NCBI GenBank assembly: GCA_964640385.1
Contig: CAZXFL010000001.1
Span: forward strand, 62,001-126,000
Length of the DNA stretch: 64,000 nt
Reading direction: 5' to 3'
Source of the DNA: JBBDIK01 sp964640385
GTDB lineage: Bacteria > Actinomycetota > UBA4738 > JBBDHU01
Positions 16,152-23,605 of the stretch are shown piece after piece; position 1 is the first letter of the stretch, and every line of letters starts with the position of its first letter. A model generated the notes under the pieces. It was given only the letters and a program-made list of their open reading frames with translations. It ran no database searches and was not told the DNA's origin. The translations under genes and the position numbers were made by a program.

Positions 16152-17402
16152 AAACTGAACGAGTCGGGGCAGGATGTCCACCCCTCGAAGGTCCCCCAGT
16201 GAGCCTTGCGCCGCTTCGCGTTCGCCGAACGACCTGGACCCGTCGGGCTGGACACCTGCGCCCGAAACCAGCAGCGGCACGGGGTCGGCCGTGTGAGCTG
16301 CCCGGACGCAGGAGGTCGAGTGGTCCGCCGTCACCGCGATGATCGTGTCCTTCTGGTCGATGCGGGCAAGTACCTCCCCGAAGAACGCGCGGTCGATGTC
16401 GGCGATGACCTTCTTCTTCAGTTCGGCGTTCCCGTCGTGTGCGGGAACGTCAGGTCCCTTGAGGTGGATATAGAGGGCCTGGAAATCCGGCAACGCGTCC
16501 GCGGCGAGCTGGGCCCACTCCGCGTACTGGTCGTCGGAGATCAGGCGTGGCGCCGGTACCGCCTCCATCCCGAGCAGGAGCGCGATCCCCCGCTCGACGG
16601 GCATCTCGACGAAGCAGCCCCACTTCAGACCGAACCGCTCCTCGATCGGCTGCAGGTGCGGGATGCGGTCGCCGCCGTCGCGGGTGAGGATCAGGTTCCC
16701 AGGGACCTTGCCTTCGATGCGCCGGATCTCGTTGATCGTCGACTTCTCCATGATCCAGTGGGACTCTTCGACGAAGGCGTTCGTCAGGAGCGCCGCGCGC
16801 TTGGCTTCGTCGGTGTCCTCGAGCGGTTCGCAGTGCACGACTTCGTTCTCGAAGGTCTCGAGCGCCACCCCCATCGACCCTTCCTTGGCATAGGCGGGAT
16901 CGGTGTTGGTGACCGCGGCGGACAGCGGACCTTCCTGGGAACGGATCACGAGGACACCCCGATGCTCGACCGTGGCTCGGAGCTCGAACGTCGCCCCGGA
17001 CAGCGACAGCTTCTCGTTGACTTCGTCGGCCAATTCGGCCGATTCCTGGGACGCCAGATCGCGGCCGACGCGGCGGTCGATGATGGTCGGCCATTCCGCG
17101 GTTGCGAAGTTGATCCGGTACGCGAGGTTCCCGTCTTCGAAATCCATCTCGCACCCGATCGCTTCGACGACCCCGCGGCCGGGATGCTCGTCGTGGGGGT
17201 CATACCCCAGGATGGCGAACACCCCGATGTCCGATTCGGGCGCGATACCCGGTCCGACGGTGACGACGCTGCCGGTCCGGCCGCGTTCGGCGAGCTCATC
17301 CATGAACGGCGTGTCCGCTGCCTCGAGCGGGGTCCGTCCGTCCAGCTCTGGACACGGGTCGTCCCCGAGTCCGTCCAGGCAGACGTACAGCAGCTTGGTC
17401 AC
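16143..17402 (-). CDS. apgM: 2,3-bisphosphoglycerate-independent phosphoglycerate mutase, archaeal type
   Basis: 419-aa alkaline-phosphatase-superfamily enzyme converting 3- to 2-phosphoglycerate. The N-terminal metal site is VCLDGLGD. The presumed nucleophile is Ser57 in APESDIGVFAILGYDP, the ApgM signature block, and later metal ligands are in AVTADHSTSCVRAAHTADPVPLL. Length and blocks fit the archaeal/aPGAM group rather than the 510-aa bacterial GpmI. It starts at GTG 17402, seven bases after the tpiA stop, completing a gap-pgk-tpi-apgM lower-glycolysis operon. The family is also found in some bacteria, so transfer need not be recent. Confidence 0.9.
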   Translation of the reverse strand: MTKLLYVCLDGLGDDPCPELDGRTPLEAADTPFMDELAERGRTGSVVTVGPGIAPESDIGVFAILGYDPHDEHPGRGVVEAIGCEMDFEDGNLAYRINFATAEWPTIIDRRVGRDLASQESAELADEVNEKLSLSGATFELRATVEHRGVLVIRSQEGPLSAAVTNTDPAYAKEGSMGVALETFENEVVHCEPLEDTDEAKRAALLTNAFVEESHWIMEKSTINEIRRIEGKVPGNLILTRDGGDRIPHLQPIEERFGLKWGCFVEMPVERGIALLLGMEAVPAPRLISDDQYAEWAQLAADALPDFQALYIHLKGPDVPAHDGNAELKKKVIADIDRAFFGEVLARIDQKDTIIAVTADHSTSCVRAAHTADPVPLLVSGAGVQPDGSRSFGEREAAQGSLGDLRGVDILPRLVQFMH

Positions 17403-17409
17403 TCGTCCC

Positions 17410-18180
17410 TCACTTGTACTTCACGATCAGGGCGAGTTCCTCGGGATCGAGGCTCGCGCCGCCGACGAGCGCGCCGTCGATGTCGGGGTGCGCCATGAAC
17501 TCTCGGATGTTGCCCGGCTTGACGCTGCCGCCGTACTGGACCCGGAGCGTGTCGGTGGCAGCATGTGAGTTGGCCTTGATCGCGACCCGTTCGCGGATGA
17601 GCGCACCGACCTGGCCCGCATCGCCGGGCTCGGCGTTGCGCCCGGTCCCGATCGCCCAGATCGGTTCGTAGGCCACGACCAGGTCCGCCGCCTGCTCCGC
17701 GCTCACACCGGCCAGGTCGGCGTCGATCTGCTGGGTGATGCGCTCCTCGGTTCGGCCGCTCTCGCGTTCCTCGAGGGTTTCCCCGACGCACAGGATCGGG
17801 ACGATCTCGTTCGCGAACACGGCCTTGACCTTCTTGTTCACGACCTCGTCAGTCTCGCCGAAGAGCTGCCGGCGTTCGGAGTGACCGACGACGACGTACG
17901 AACACTTCAGTGCGGACAGCATGGCCGGCGAGACCTCGCCGGTGTAGGCGCCCTTGTCCTCCCAATGACAGTCCTGCGCGCCGAGCCGGTACGCCAGGCG
18001 GTCGCTGTCGATCAGCGTCTGGACGGCGCGAAGGGCCGTGAACGGCGGCAGGATCACGACCTCGACCTGTTCCGCGTCCTTGCGGTCCAGCAGGTAGGAG
18101 AGCTTCTGGACGTCGCGGATCGCCTCCAGGTGCGTCTTATGCATCTTCCAGTTCGCCGCGATGATCGGGCGTCTCGCCAT
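17410..18180 (-). CDS. tpiA: Triosephosphate isomerase
   Basis: 256-aa TIM barrel interconverting DHAP and glyceraldehyde-3-phosphate. Catalytic residues: Lys12 in NWKMHK, His100 in VVVGHSERR and Glu172 in AYEPIWAIGTG, with the phosphate-binding GGSVKPGNI and GALVGGASL. The start ATG abuts the pgk stop (TGAATG), indicating tight translational coupling. Confidence 0.98.
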   Translation of the reverse strand: MARRPIIAANWKMHKTHLEAIRDVQKLSYLLDRKDAEQVEVVILPPFTALRAVQTLIDSDRLAYRLGAQDCHWEDKGAYTGEVSPAMLSALKCSYVVVGHSERRQLFGETDEVVNKKVKAVFANEIVPILCVGETLEERESGRTEERITQQIDADLAGVSAEQAADLVVAYEPIWAIGTGRNAEPGDAGQVGALIRERVAIKANSHAATDTLRVQYGGSVKPGNIREFMAHPDIDGALVGGASLDPEELALIVKYK

Positions 18181-19362
18181 TCAGTCCTCCAAGACCGTCA
18201 CGCCGGGCAGCGCCCGGCCTTCCAAGAACACCAACGATGCTCCCCCGCCCGTGGACAGGTGCGACACCGAATCCTCCAGCCCGAACTTGCGGAGCGCCGC
18301 CAGCGAGTCTCCTCCGCCGACGACGCTGAACGCGTCGGTGCCGGCCACTGCCATCGCCACCCCGCGCGTGCCGGCCGAGAACGGCTCCAGCTCGAACACG
18401 CCCATCGGCCCGTTCCACAGGATCGTCTTGGCGGCGGCGATCGTCCGCGCGAACTCCTCGACCGAGCGCGGCCCGATATCCAAACCCATCTGATCACGCG
18501 GGATCGCCCGGGCGTCGACCGTCTGGTACTTCACGTCGGAGGACACCTCCGACGCGGCGACGGTGTCCTCGGGGAGCTGGATGAGGACACCGCGCTCCTC
18601 GGCTACCTTGCGCGCCTGGCGGACGTCGTCGAATCGGTCCGGCTCGGTAAGGGACTTGCCCACTTCGGCCCCCTCGGTGGCCAGGAACGTGAACGCCATC
18701 GCGCCGCCGATCAGGAGCGCGTCGACCCGTTCGACCAGACTGGTGATGGCCGCGAGCTTGTCGGACACTTTGGCCCCTCCCAAGATCGCGACGAACGGTT
18801 CCTCGGCGCCCTCCAGGAGCTTCGAGAGCACCTCGATCTCCCGCTGCATCAGGCGCCCCGCGGCGGACGGGAGGCGTCTGGGCACCCCCACGACCGAGGC
18901 ATGTGCACGGTGCGCGGCACCGAAGGCATCGTCGACATACACGTCAGCCAGGGAGGCCAGGGCGTCGGCGAACGCCGGATCGTTGGACTCCTCCCCCGGA
19001 TCGAACCGGAGGTTCTCGAGCATCGCGGCCTCGCCCGGTTCGAGATGCGAGCAGACTGCCTGCGCCTCGTCCCCGACGACGTCGGAGACCGCCATCACGT
19101 CCCGGCCCAGCAGTTCCGCCGCGCGCTCGGCGACCGGTGCCAGGCGCAGGTCGTCGACGACCTTTCCTTCGGGACGCCCGAGGTGGGAGGCGAGGATCAG
19201 GGATGCGCCGGCCCCGAGGAGTTCGTTGAGGGTAGGAAGCGCCGCACGGATGCGCAGATCATCTGCGACCGCACCGTCCGCGAGCGGGACGTTGTAGTCC
19301 ACCCGGACGAAGATGCGCTTCCCTGCGAGCTCACCGAGGTCGTCGATGGTGCGTAGGGCCAC
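18181..19362 (-). CDS. pgk: Phosphoglycerate kinase
   Basis: About 393 aa, two Rossmann-like domains transferring phosphate from 1,3-bisphosphoglycerate to ADP. Landmarks: KRIFVRVDYNVPL (substrate-binding Arg/Asp/Asn), SHLGRPEG, ILGGAKVSDK, LWNGPMGVFE and the nucleotide-binding VVGGGDSLAAL. I choose GTG 19362 because homology begins there (VALRTIDDLGEL); an ATG at 19470 would overlap the preceding small gene and add unrelated residues. No clear Shine-Dalgarno precedes the GTG. Confidence 0.96.
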   Translation of the reverse strand: MALRTIDDLGELAGKRIFVRVDYNVPLADGAVADDLRIRAALPTLNELLGAGASLILASHLGRPEGKVVDDLRLAPVAERAAELLGRDVMAVSDVVGDEAQAVCSHLEPGEAAMLENLRFDPGEESNDPAFADALASLADVYVDDAFGAAHRAHASVVGVPRRLPSAAGRLMQREIEVLSKLLEGAEEPFVAILGGAKVSDKLAAITSLVERVDALLIGGAMAFTFLATEGAEVGKSLTEPDRFDDVRQARKVAEERGVLIQLPEDTVAASEVSSDVKYQTVDARAIPRDQMGLDIGPRSVEEFARTIAAAKTILWNGPMGVFELEPFSAGTRGVAMAVAGTDAFSVVGGGDSLAALRKFGLEDSVSHLSTGGGASLVFLEGRALPGVTVLED

Positions 19363-19393
19363 GGGCCGTGAGTGTATCGGGTCCGGCGGGGGA

Positions 19394-19585
19394 CTAATCG
19401 TCGGCGTCCGCAAGGGCGAACGGCTCGCCCCGGCGGACCTGGATGAGGCCCCAGACCTCGGCCCCAGCAACCGACGCGAGGATGGCGTTGCGAACCCGAG
19501 CCCGCATGCTCCGGGCGGTCACGGCCCGGAGGCCGAACCCGAGCGTCGCCGCCGCGGCCCCGACCACCGACAGCGCGTACATCAT
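19394..19585 (-). CDS. Small unrecognised membrane protein between gap and pgk
   Basis: 63 aa, starting at ATG 19585 (a second ATG precedes residue 2) with GAGGAG seven bases upstream. A hydrophobic N-terminal helix (YALSVVGAAAATLGFGL) is followed by an Arg-rich segment (RAVTARSMRARVRNA), a second moderately hydrophobic stretch (AILASVAGAEVWGLIQV) and an acidic end (ADADD). I do not recognise the family. Its position inside the glycolytic run and its ribosome site argue that it is real. It may be a lineage-specific membrane peptide; no function is proposed. Confidence 0.65.
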   Translation of the reverse strand: MMYALSVVGAAAATLGFGLRAVTARSMRARVRNAILASVAGAEVWGLIQVRRGEPFALADADD

Positions 19586-19629
19586 CGGATGCTCCTCGAA
19601 ATAAGAGGCAGGTCCGTGCTGCTCGTCGA

Positions 19630-20637
19630 TCACAGCTTCGAGGAAACCAACTCGACCAGATCGACGAGGCGGTTCGAGTAGCCCCACTCGTTGTCGTACC
19701 AGCCGACGATCTTCACCTGGTCGCCCATGACCATCGTCAACAGCGCGTCGAACGTGCACGACGCCGGCGCGCCCACGATGTCCGAGGACACGATCGGGTC
19801 CTCCGTGTAGACGAGCTTGCCTGCGAGGCTCCCGGACTCCGAGGCGGCCTTGAACGCCGCGTTCACGGACTCGACGCTGGCCTTCTCGCGCACCGTGGCG
19901 ACGAGGTCCGTGACCGATCCGTCGGGAACGGGAACGCGCATCGCCATCCCGTCCATCTTGCCCTTGAGGTGCGGCAGCACCAGCGCCGTGGCCTTCGCGG
20001 CGCCCGTCGAGGTCGGGATGATGTTGATCGCGGCGGCCCGGGCACGGCGCAGATCGGGGTGCGGCAGGTCCAGGATCGACTGGTCGTTCGTGTAGGCGTG
20101 CACGGTGGTCATGAACGCCTGCTCCAGCCCGAACGCGTCGTCGAGCACCTTGGCCATCGGCGCGACGCAGTTCGTGGTGCACGAGGCGTTGGAGACGACG
20201 TGGTGGTTGACCGAGTCGTAGGACTCGTCGTTGACGCCCATCACGATGGTGATGTCCTCGTTCTTCGCCGGGGCGCTGATGATGACCTTCTCAGCGCCGG
20301 CCTCGATGTGGGCAGCCGCCTTCTCGCGGTCGGTGAAGATGCCGGTGGACTCGATGACGACCTGCACACCCAGTTCCTTCCAGGGCAGATCGGCAGGGTT
20401 CCGCTCGGCGAGGACCTTCAGCTCGGTCCCGTCGATCGTGATGCCGTTGGCGCTCACCGCGACGTCGGCGTCGAGGCGTCCCATGACCGAGTCGTACTTC
20501 AGCAGATGCGCCATGGTCTTCGGGTCGCCCAGGTCGTTCACCGCCACGATCTCGAAGTCGGCGCCCTTCGCGCGCGCTGCCCGGAAGATGTTGCGGCCGA
20601 TCCGGCCGAACCCGTTGATCCCTACCTTGGTCGTCAT
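19630..20637 (-). CDS. gap: Glyceraldehyde-3-phosphate dehydrogenase, type I
   Basis: 335 aa, NAD-dependent oxidation of glyceraldehyde-3-phosphate. Rossmann motif GINGFGRIGR, catalytic Cys153 in SNASCTTNC, His in TTVHAYTNDQ, phosphate sites in TSTGAAKA and WYDNEWGYS. Asp in AVNDLGDP favours NAD over NADP. ATG 20637 has GAGGGGG upstream. Only 77 bases separate it from rapZ, so the usual actinobacterial yvcK and whiA are missing from this position. Confidence 0.98.
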   Translation of the reverse strand: MTTKVGINGFGRIGRNIFRAARAKGADFEIVAVNDLGDPKTMAHLLKYDSVMGRLDADVAVSANGITIDGTELKVLAERNPADLPWKELGVQVVIESTGIFTDREKAAAHIEAGAEKVIISAPAKNEDITIVMGVNDESYDSVNHHVVSNASCTTNCVAPMAKVLDDAFGLEQAFMTTVHAYTNDQSILDLPHPDLRRARAAAINIIPTSTGAAKATALVLPHLKGKMDGMAMRVPVPDGSVTDLVATVREKASVESVNAAFKAASESGSLAGKLVYTEDPIVSSDIVGAPASCTFDALLTMVMGDQVKIVGWYDNEWGYSNRLVDLVELVSSKL

Positions 20638-20714
20638 GCGTCCCCCTCGTGAGCGGATGGTCCCGTCATCCTACCGAGGCGCCGCGGGGGCAGCCTCGGC
20701 CACCGGGGAGCGCC

Positions 20715-21650
20715 TCAGTTCCCGCCTTTGTCCAGGTCGCGGTGCTCGATCGACACCGGCAAGTACCGACCGCGGAAGAACGTCGCCAGTTCCTCGCTGA
20801 CCACGACCGACCGGTGGCGGCCTCCGGTACAGCCGATCGCGATCGTGAGGTAGTGCTTGCCCTCGGACACGTAACCCGGCAGCACGAACTCCAGCAGCGA
20901 CCGGAAGCGGCGCATGAATTCGCGGTAGCCCCCCTGACCTTTGACGTACCCCCGCACCCGTTCGTCGGTTCCGGGGAGCGGCCGCAGGGTATCGACCCAG
21001 TGCGGGTTCGGCAGGAACCGGACGTCGAACACCAGATCGGCATCGCGCGGCGCCCCGTACTTGAACCCGAACGAGACGAGGGTCACCTGCAGGCTTTCCT
21101 CGGGCGGCGCCTCGGCGAAAGTCTGACGCACGCGGTCGCGCAGCTCGTGCGGGGTCAGGTCGGTCGTGTCGACGATGTAATCGGCCACCTCGCGGAGCGG
21201 CTCCATCATCGGGCGCTCCTTGCGTATCCCCTCCACCATCCGGTCTCCCGACGCCAGCGGGTGCTTGCGCCGCGTCGCCTCGTACCGGTTCACCAGTTGC
21301 TCCTCGGACGCCTCTAGGAACAGGATCCGGTACGGGACCCCCTGCTCCTTCAGCGCCTCGAGCGCCTCCGCCAGCTCGAGGAAGAACTGGCCCCCGCGCG
21401 CATCGACGACGAATGCGATCCGGCTGGGACCGCCGGGACGCTGCGCCAGTTCGGCCATCTTGCTGATGAGTGCCGGCGGGAGGTTGTCCACGACGAAGAA
21501 CCCGAGATCCTCCAGGCACCGGGAGGCCTCGGAGCGGCCTGCGCCCGACAGCCCCGTGATGATCGTGAAGCCCGGCCCCGCGGGGAGCTGGGGTTGCTTG
21601 GCCTTCTTGGCCTTCTTGGCTTTCTTCGTGCGCTTCGCGGCCTCCGCCAT
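20715..21650 (-). CDS. rapZ: RapZ/YvcJ-family nucleotide-binding protein
   Basis: 311 aa. The P-loop reads GLSGAGRS (residues 33-40); Arg replaces Lys, as in other actinobacterial members. The N-terminal domain has DLGFFVVDNLPP and DARGGQFF; the C-terminal half carries LVSFGFKYG and the signature GCTGGRHRSVV. In enterobacteria RapZ controls GlmZ/GlmS RNA decay; in Gram-positives the role of YvcJ is less clear. Unusual here is a Lys/Ala-rich N-terminal tail (KRTKKAKKAKKAKQ). It starts in an ATGA overlap with uvrC. Confidence 0.93.
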   Translation of the reverse strand: MAEAAKRTKKAKKAKKAKQPQLPAGPGFTIITGLSGAGRSEASRCLEDLGFFVVDNLPPALISKMAELAQRPGGPSRIAFVVDARGGQFFLELAEALEALKEQGVPYRILFLEASEEQLVNRYEATRRKHPLASGDRMVEGIRKERPMMEPLREVADYIVDTTDLTPHELRDRVRQTFAEAPPEESLQVTLVSFGFKYGAPRDADLVFDVRFLPNPHWVDTLRPLPGTDERVRGYVKGQGGYREFMRRFRSLLEFVLPGYVSEGKHYLTIAIGCTGGRHRSVVVSEELATFFRGRYLPVSIEHRDLDKGGN

Positions 21651-23557
21651 CAGGCGCCTTCTCTCACCATTGGTTCGCCATGGAGAGCAGCGTAGATGAC
21701 CGCGGCGGTTTCGGGACCGATACCCGTGGTGGCGGCCAGATCCTCGGCCGACGCTTTCCGGACCTTGGCCAGCGAGCCGAACCGCGTCAGGAGGGCCTTC
21801 TTCCGCGCTGGGCCGACGCCCGCAACGTCATCAAGCGGCGAGGCCAGCGCACGCTTCTCCCGTCGCTGGCGGTGGTATGAGACCGCGAAGCGGTGCGCCT
21901 CGTCGCGCAGATGCTGCAGGACGAACAGGGCTTCCGAACCGCGAGGCACGTCCAGGGGCTCCGGATCGCCCGGGACGAAGACCTCCTCCAGCCGCTTCGC
22001 GAGCCCGATGACGGGGATCTCCAAGCTCAGGTCCTCCAGGACCCGCGTCGCGACACCGAGCTGGCCACGGCCGCCGTCGACGACCACCAGGGCCGGCGGA
22101 TAGGAGAACGGCTGGCGGCGGCGTTCGGGTGAGGCCCCCTCTGCCGTTGGCTCGCCAGCAGCTCCGGCCTCCTCGCTGTCGGCGATCTTCGCGAACCTGC
22201 GCCGCAGCACCTCATCCATGCTGGCGAAGTCGTCCTGTCCCTGGACGCCCTTGATCTGGAACCGCCGATACTGCGAGCGCTTCGGGAGCCCATCCTCGAA
22301 CACCACCATCGAGCCGACCTTGTCGGACTCCCCGAGGTTGGAGATGTCGTAGCACTCGATCCGCAGCGGAGCGTCGGCAAGCCCGAGCACATCACCCAAT
22401 TCCGAGAGCGCTCTGGAACGAGCACCGAAATCGGAAGCGCGCTTCAGCTTGTGCCGCAGGAACACTTCCGAAGCGTTCTGGCTCGCGACCTCCACCAGGC
22501 GCCGCTTCGGCCCCCGCGCGGGGGTCCCGATCTTCACACCGGTCCCCCGCCGATCCGAGAGCCACCGCTCAAGGACCGTCGCGCCCGCCGGCGCCTCAGG
22601 TACCAACACCCGCGTCGGGATCTCCTCTCGCTGCATGTACAACTCCTCGAGGAAGGATGCGATCAGCGCGGAGGTGTCCAGCGCCTCGACCTTGTCCACC
22701 ACCCAGCCCCTGCGGCCCATCACCCTCCCGCGCCGCACGAAGAACACCTGGAACGCGGCCTCGAGATCGTCCTCGGCCACACCTACCACGTCGAGGTTCT
22801 CCTCGTCGGCCAGGACCATCTCCTGGCTCTCCGTGGCGCGCCGGGCAGCCGCGAGCTGGTCACGGGCCTTGGCGGCGCGCTCGTACTCTTGGTGCTCAGA
22901 CGCCTCGTCCATCTTGGCCTCGAGACGCTTGAGCACCGGCCGGTGGTTCCCGGTCAGGAAATCCGCGAGGGCATCGACGTGCGCGCCGTAGCTCTCCTCG
23001 GTGACCCCGGTCACCTCCGGGACGCACGGACCGGCGCAGCGTTCGATGTCGTAGTAGAGACACGGACGCTTCGCGCGTGCGCGCTGATCGAAGAACGCGT
23101 TCGAGCAGGTCCGCACCGGGAAGACGCGGGTGAGCGCGTCGAGGGTTTCGCGGATCGCGTACGCGTGTCCGTATGGTCCGAAGTACTTGACACCTTTGCG
23201 CTTGCTCCCCCGCAGCACCTGTGCGCGCGGCCATCGTTCCCCAACCGTCAGCGCGAGGTAGGGGTAGGACTTATCGTCGCGGAACCGGATGTTGTAACGG
23301 GGCTCGTGCTCCTTGATGAGGTTGTACTCGAGCATCAGCGCGTCGACCTCGCCCGGGGTGACGATCCACTCCACGGTCGCGGCGTGCGCCATCATCGCCT
23401 CGGTCCGTGGGTGCTGGGTCTTGGCCCAGTACGACGAGAGGCGCTTCCGCAGCGACGCCGCCTTGCCCACGTAGACCACCCGGCCCTGCGCGTCGCGGAA
23501 CAGGTAGGCACCGGGTTCGTCGGGGATCGTCGATGGCAGCAGCCGCGGAACGCTCAC
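21650..23557 (-). CDS. uvrC: Excinuclease ABC subunit UvrC
   Basis: 635-aa dual-incision nuclease of nucleotide excision repair. The N-terminal GIY-YIG domain has AYLFRDAQGRVVYVGKA for the 3' incision, a central Cys cluster region (RCAGPCVPEV) and UVR helix follow, then the RNase H-like domain with RIECYDISN and VVVDGGRGQL for the 5' incision, and C-terminal helix-hairpin-helix repeats (VGPARKKALLTRFG, TTGIGPETAA). The start is GTG 23557. A TAGAAT box lies exactly six bases upstream and no Shine-Dalgarno is visible, so the message is probably leaderless. Confidence 0.97.
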   Translation of the reverse strand: MSVPRLLPSTIPDEPGAYLFRDAQGRVVYVGKAASLRKRLSSYWAKTQHPRTEAMMAHAATVEWIVTPGEVDALMLEYNLIKEHEPRYNIRFRDDKSYPYLALTVGERWPRAQVLRGSKRKGVKYFGPYGHAYAIRETLDALTRVFPVRTCSNAFFDQRARAKRPCLYYDIERCAGPCVPEVTGVTEESYGAHVDALADFLTGNHRPVLKRLEAKMDEASEHQEYERAAKARDQLAAARRATESQEMVLADEENLDVVGVAEDDLEAAFQVFFVRRGRVMGRRGWVVDKVEALDTSALIASFLEELYMQREEIPTRVLVPEAPAGATVLERWLSDRRGTGVKIGTPARGPKRRLVEVASQNASEVFLRHKLKRASDFGARSRALSELGDVLGLADAPLRIECYDISNLGESDKVGSMVVFEDGLPKRSQYRRFQIKGVQGQDDFASMDEVLRRRFAKIADSEEAGAAGEPTAEGASPERRRQPFSYPPALVVVDGGRGQLGVATRVLEDLSLEIPVIGLAKRLEEVFVPGDPEPLDVPRGSEALFVLQHLRDEAHRFAVSYHRQRREKRALASPLDDVAGVGPARKKALLTRFGSLAKVRKASAEDLAATTGIGPETAAVIYAALHGEPMVREGA

Positions 23558-23563
23558 CAGGAC

Positions 23564-23569
23564 ATTCTA
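23564..23569 (-). promoter_or_regulatory. -10 box for leaderless uvrC
   Basis: TAGAAT (5/6 to consensus) on the - strand with six bases (GTCCTG) before GTG 23557, so transcription should begin at or next to the start codon. No recognisable -35 or LexA box. Confidence 0.55.
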
Positions 23570-23605
23570 GGGTCGAGCGGTCGGTCGCCCGGCGGGGGCC
23601 GGAGG

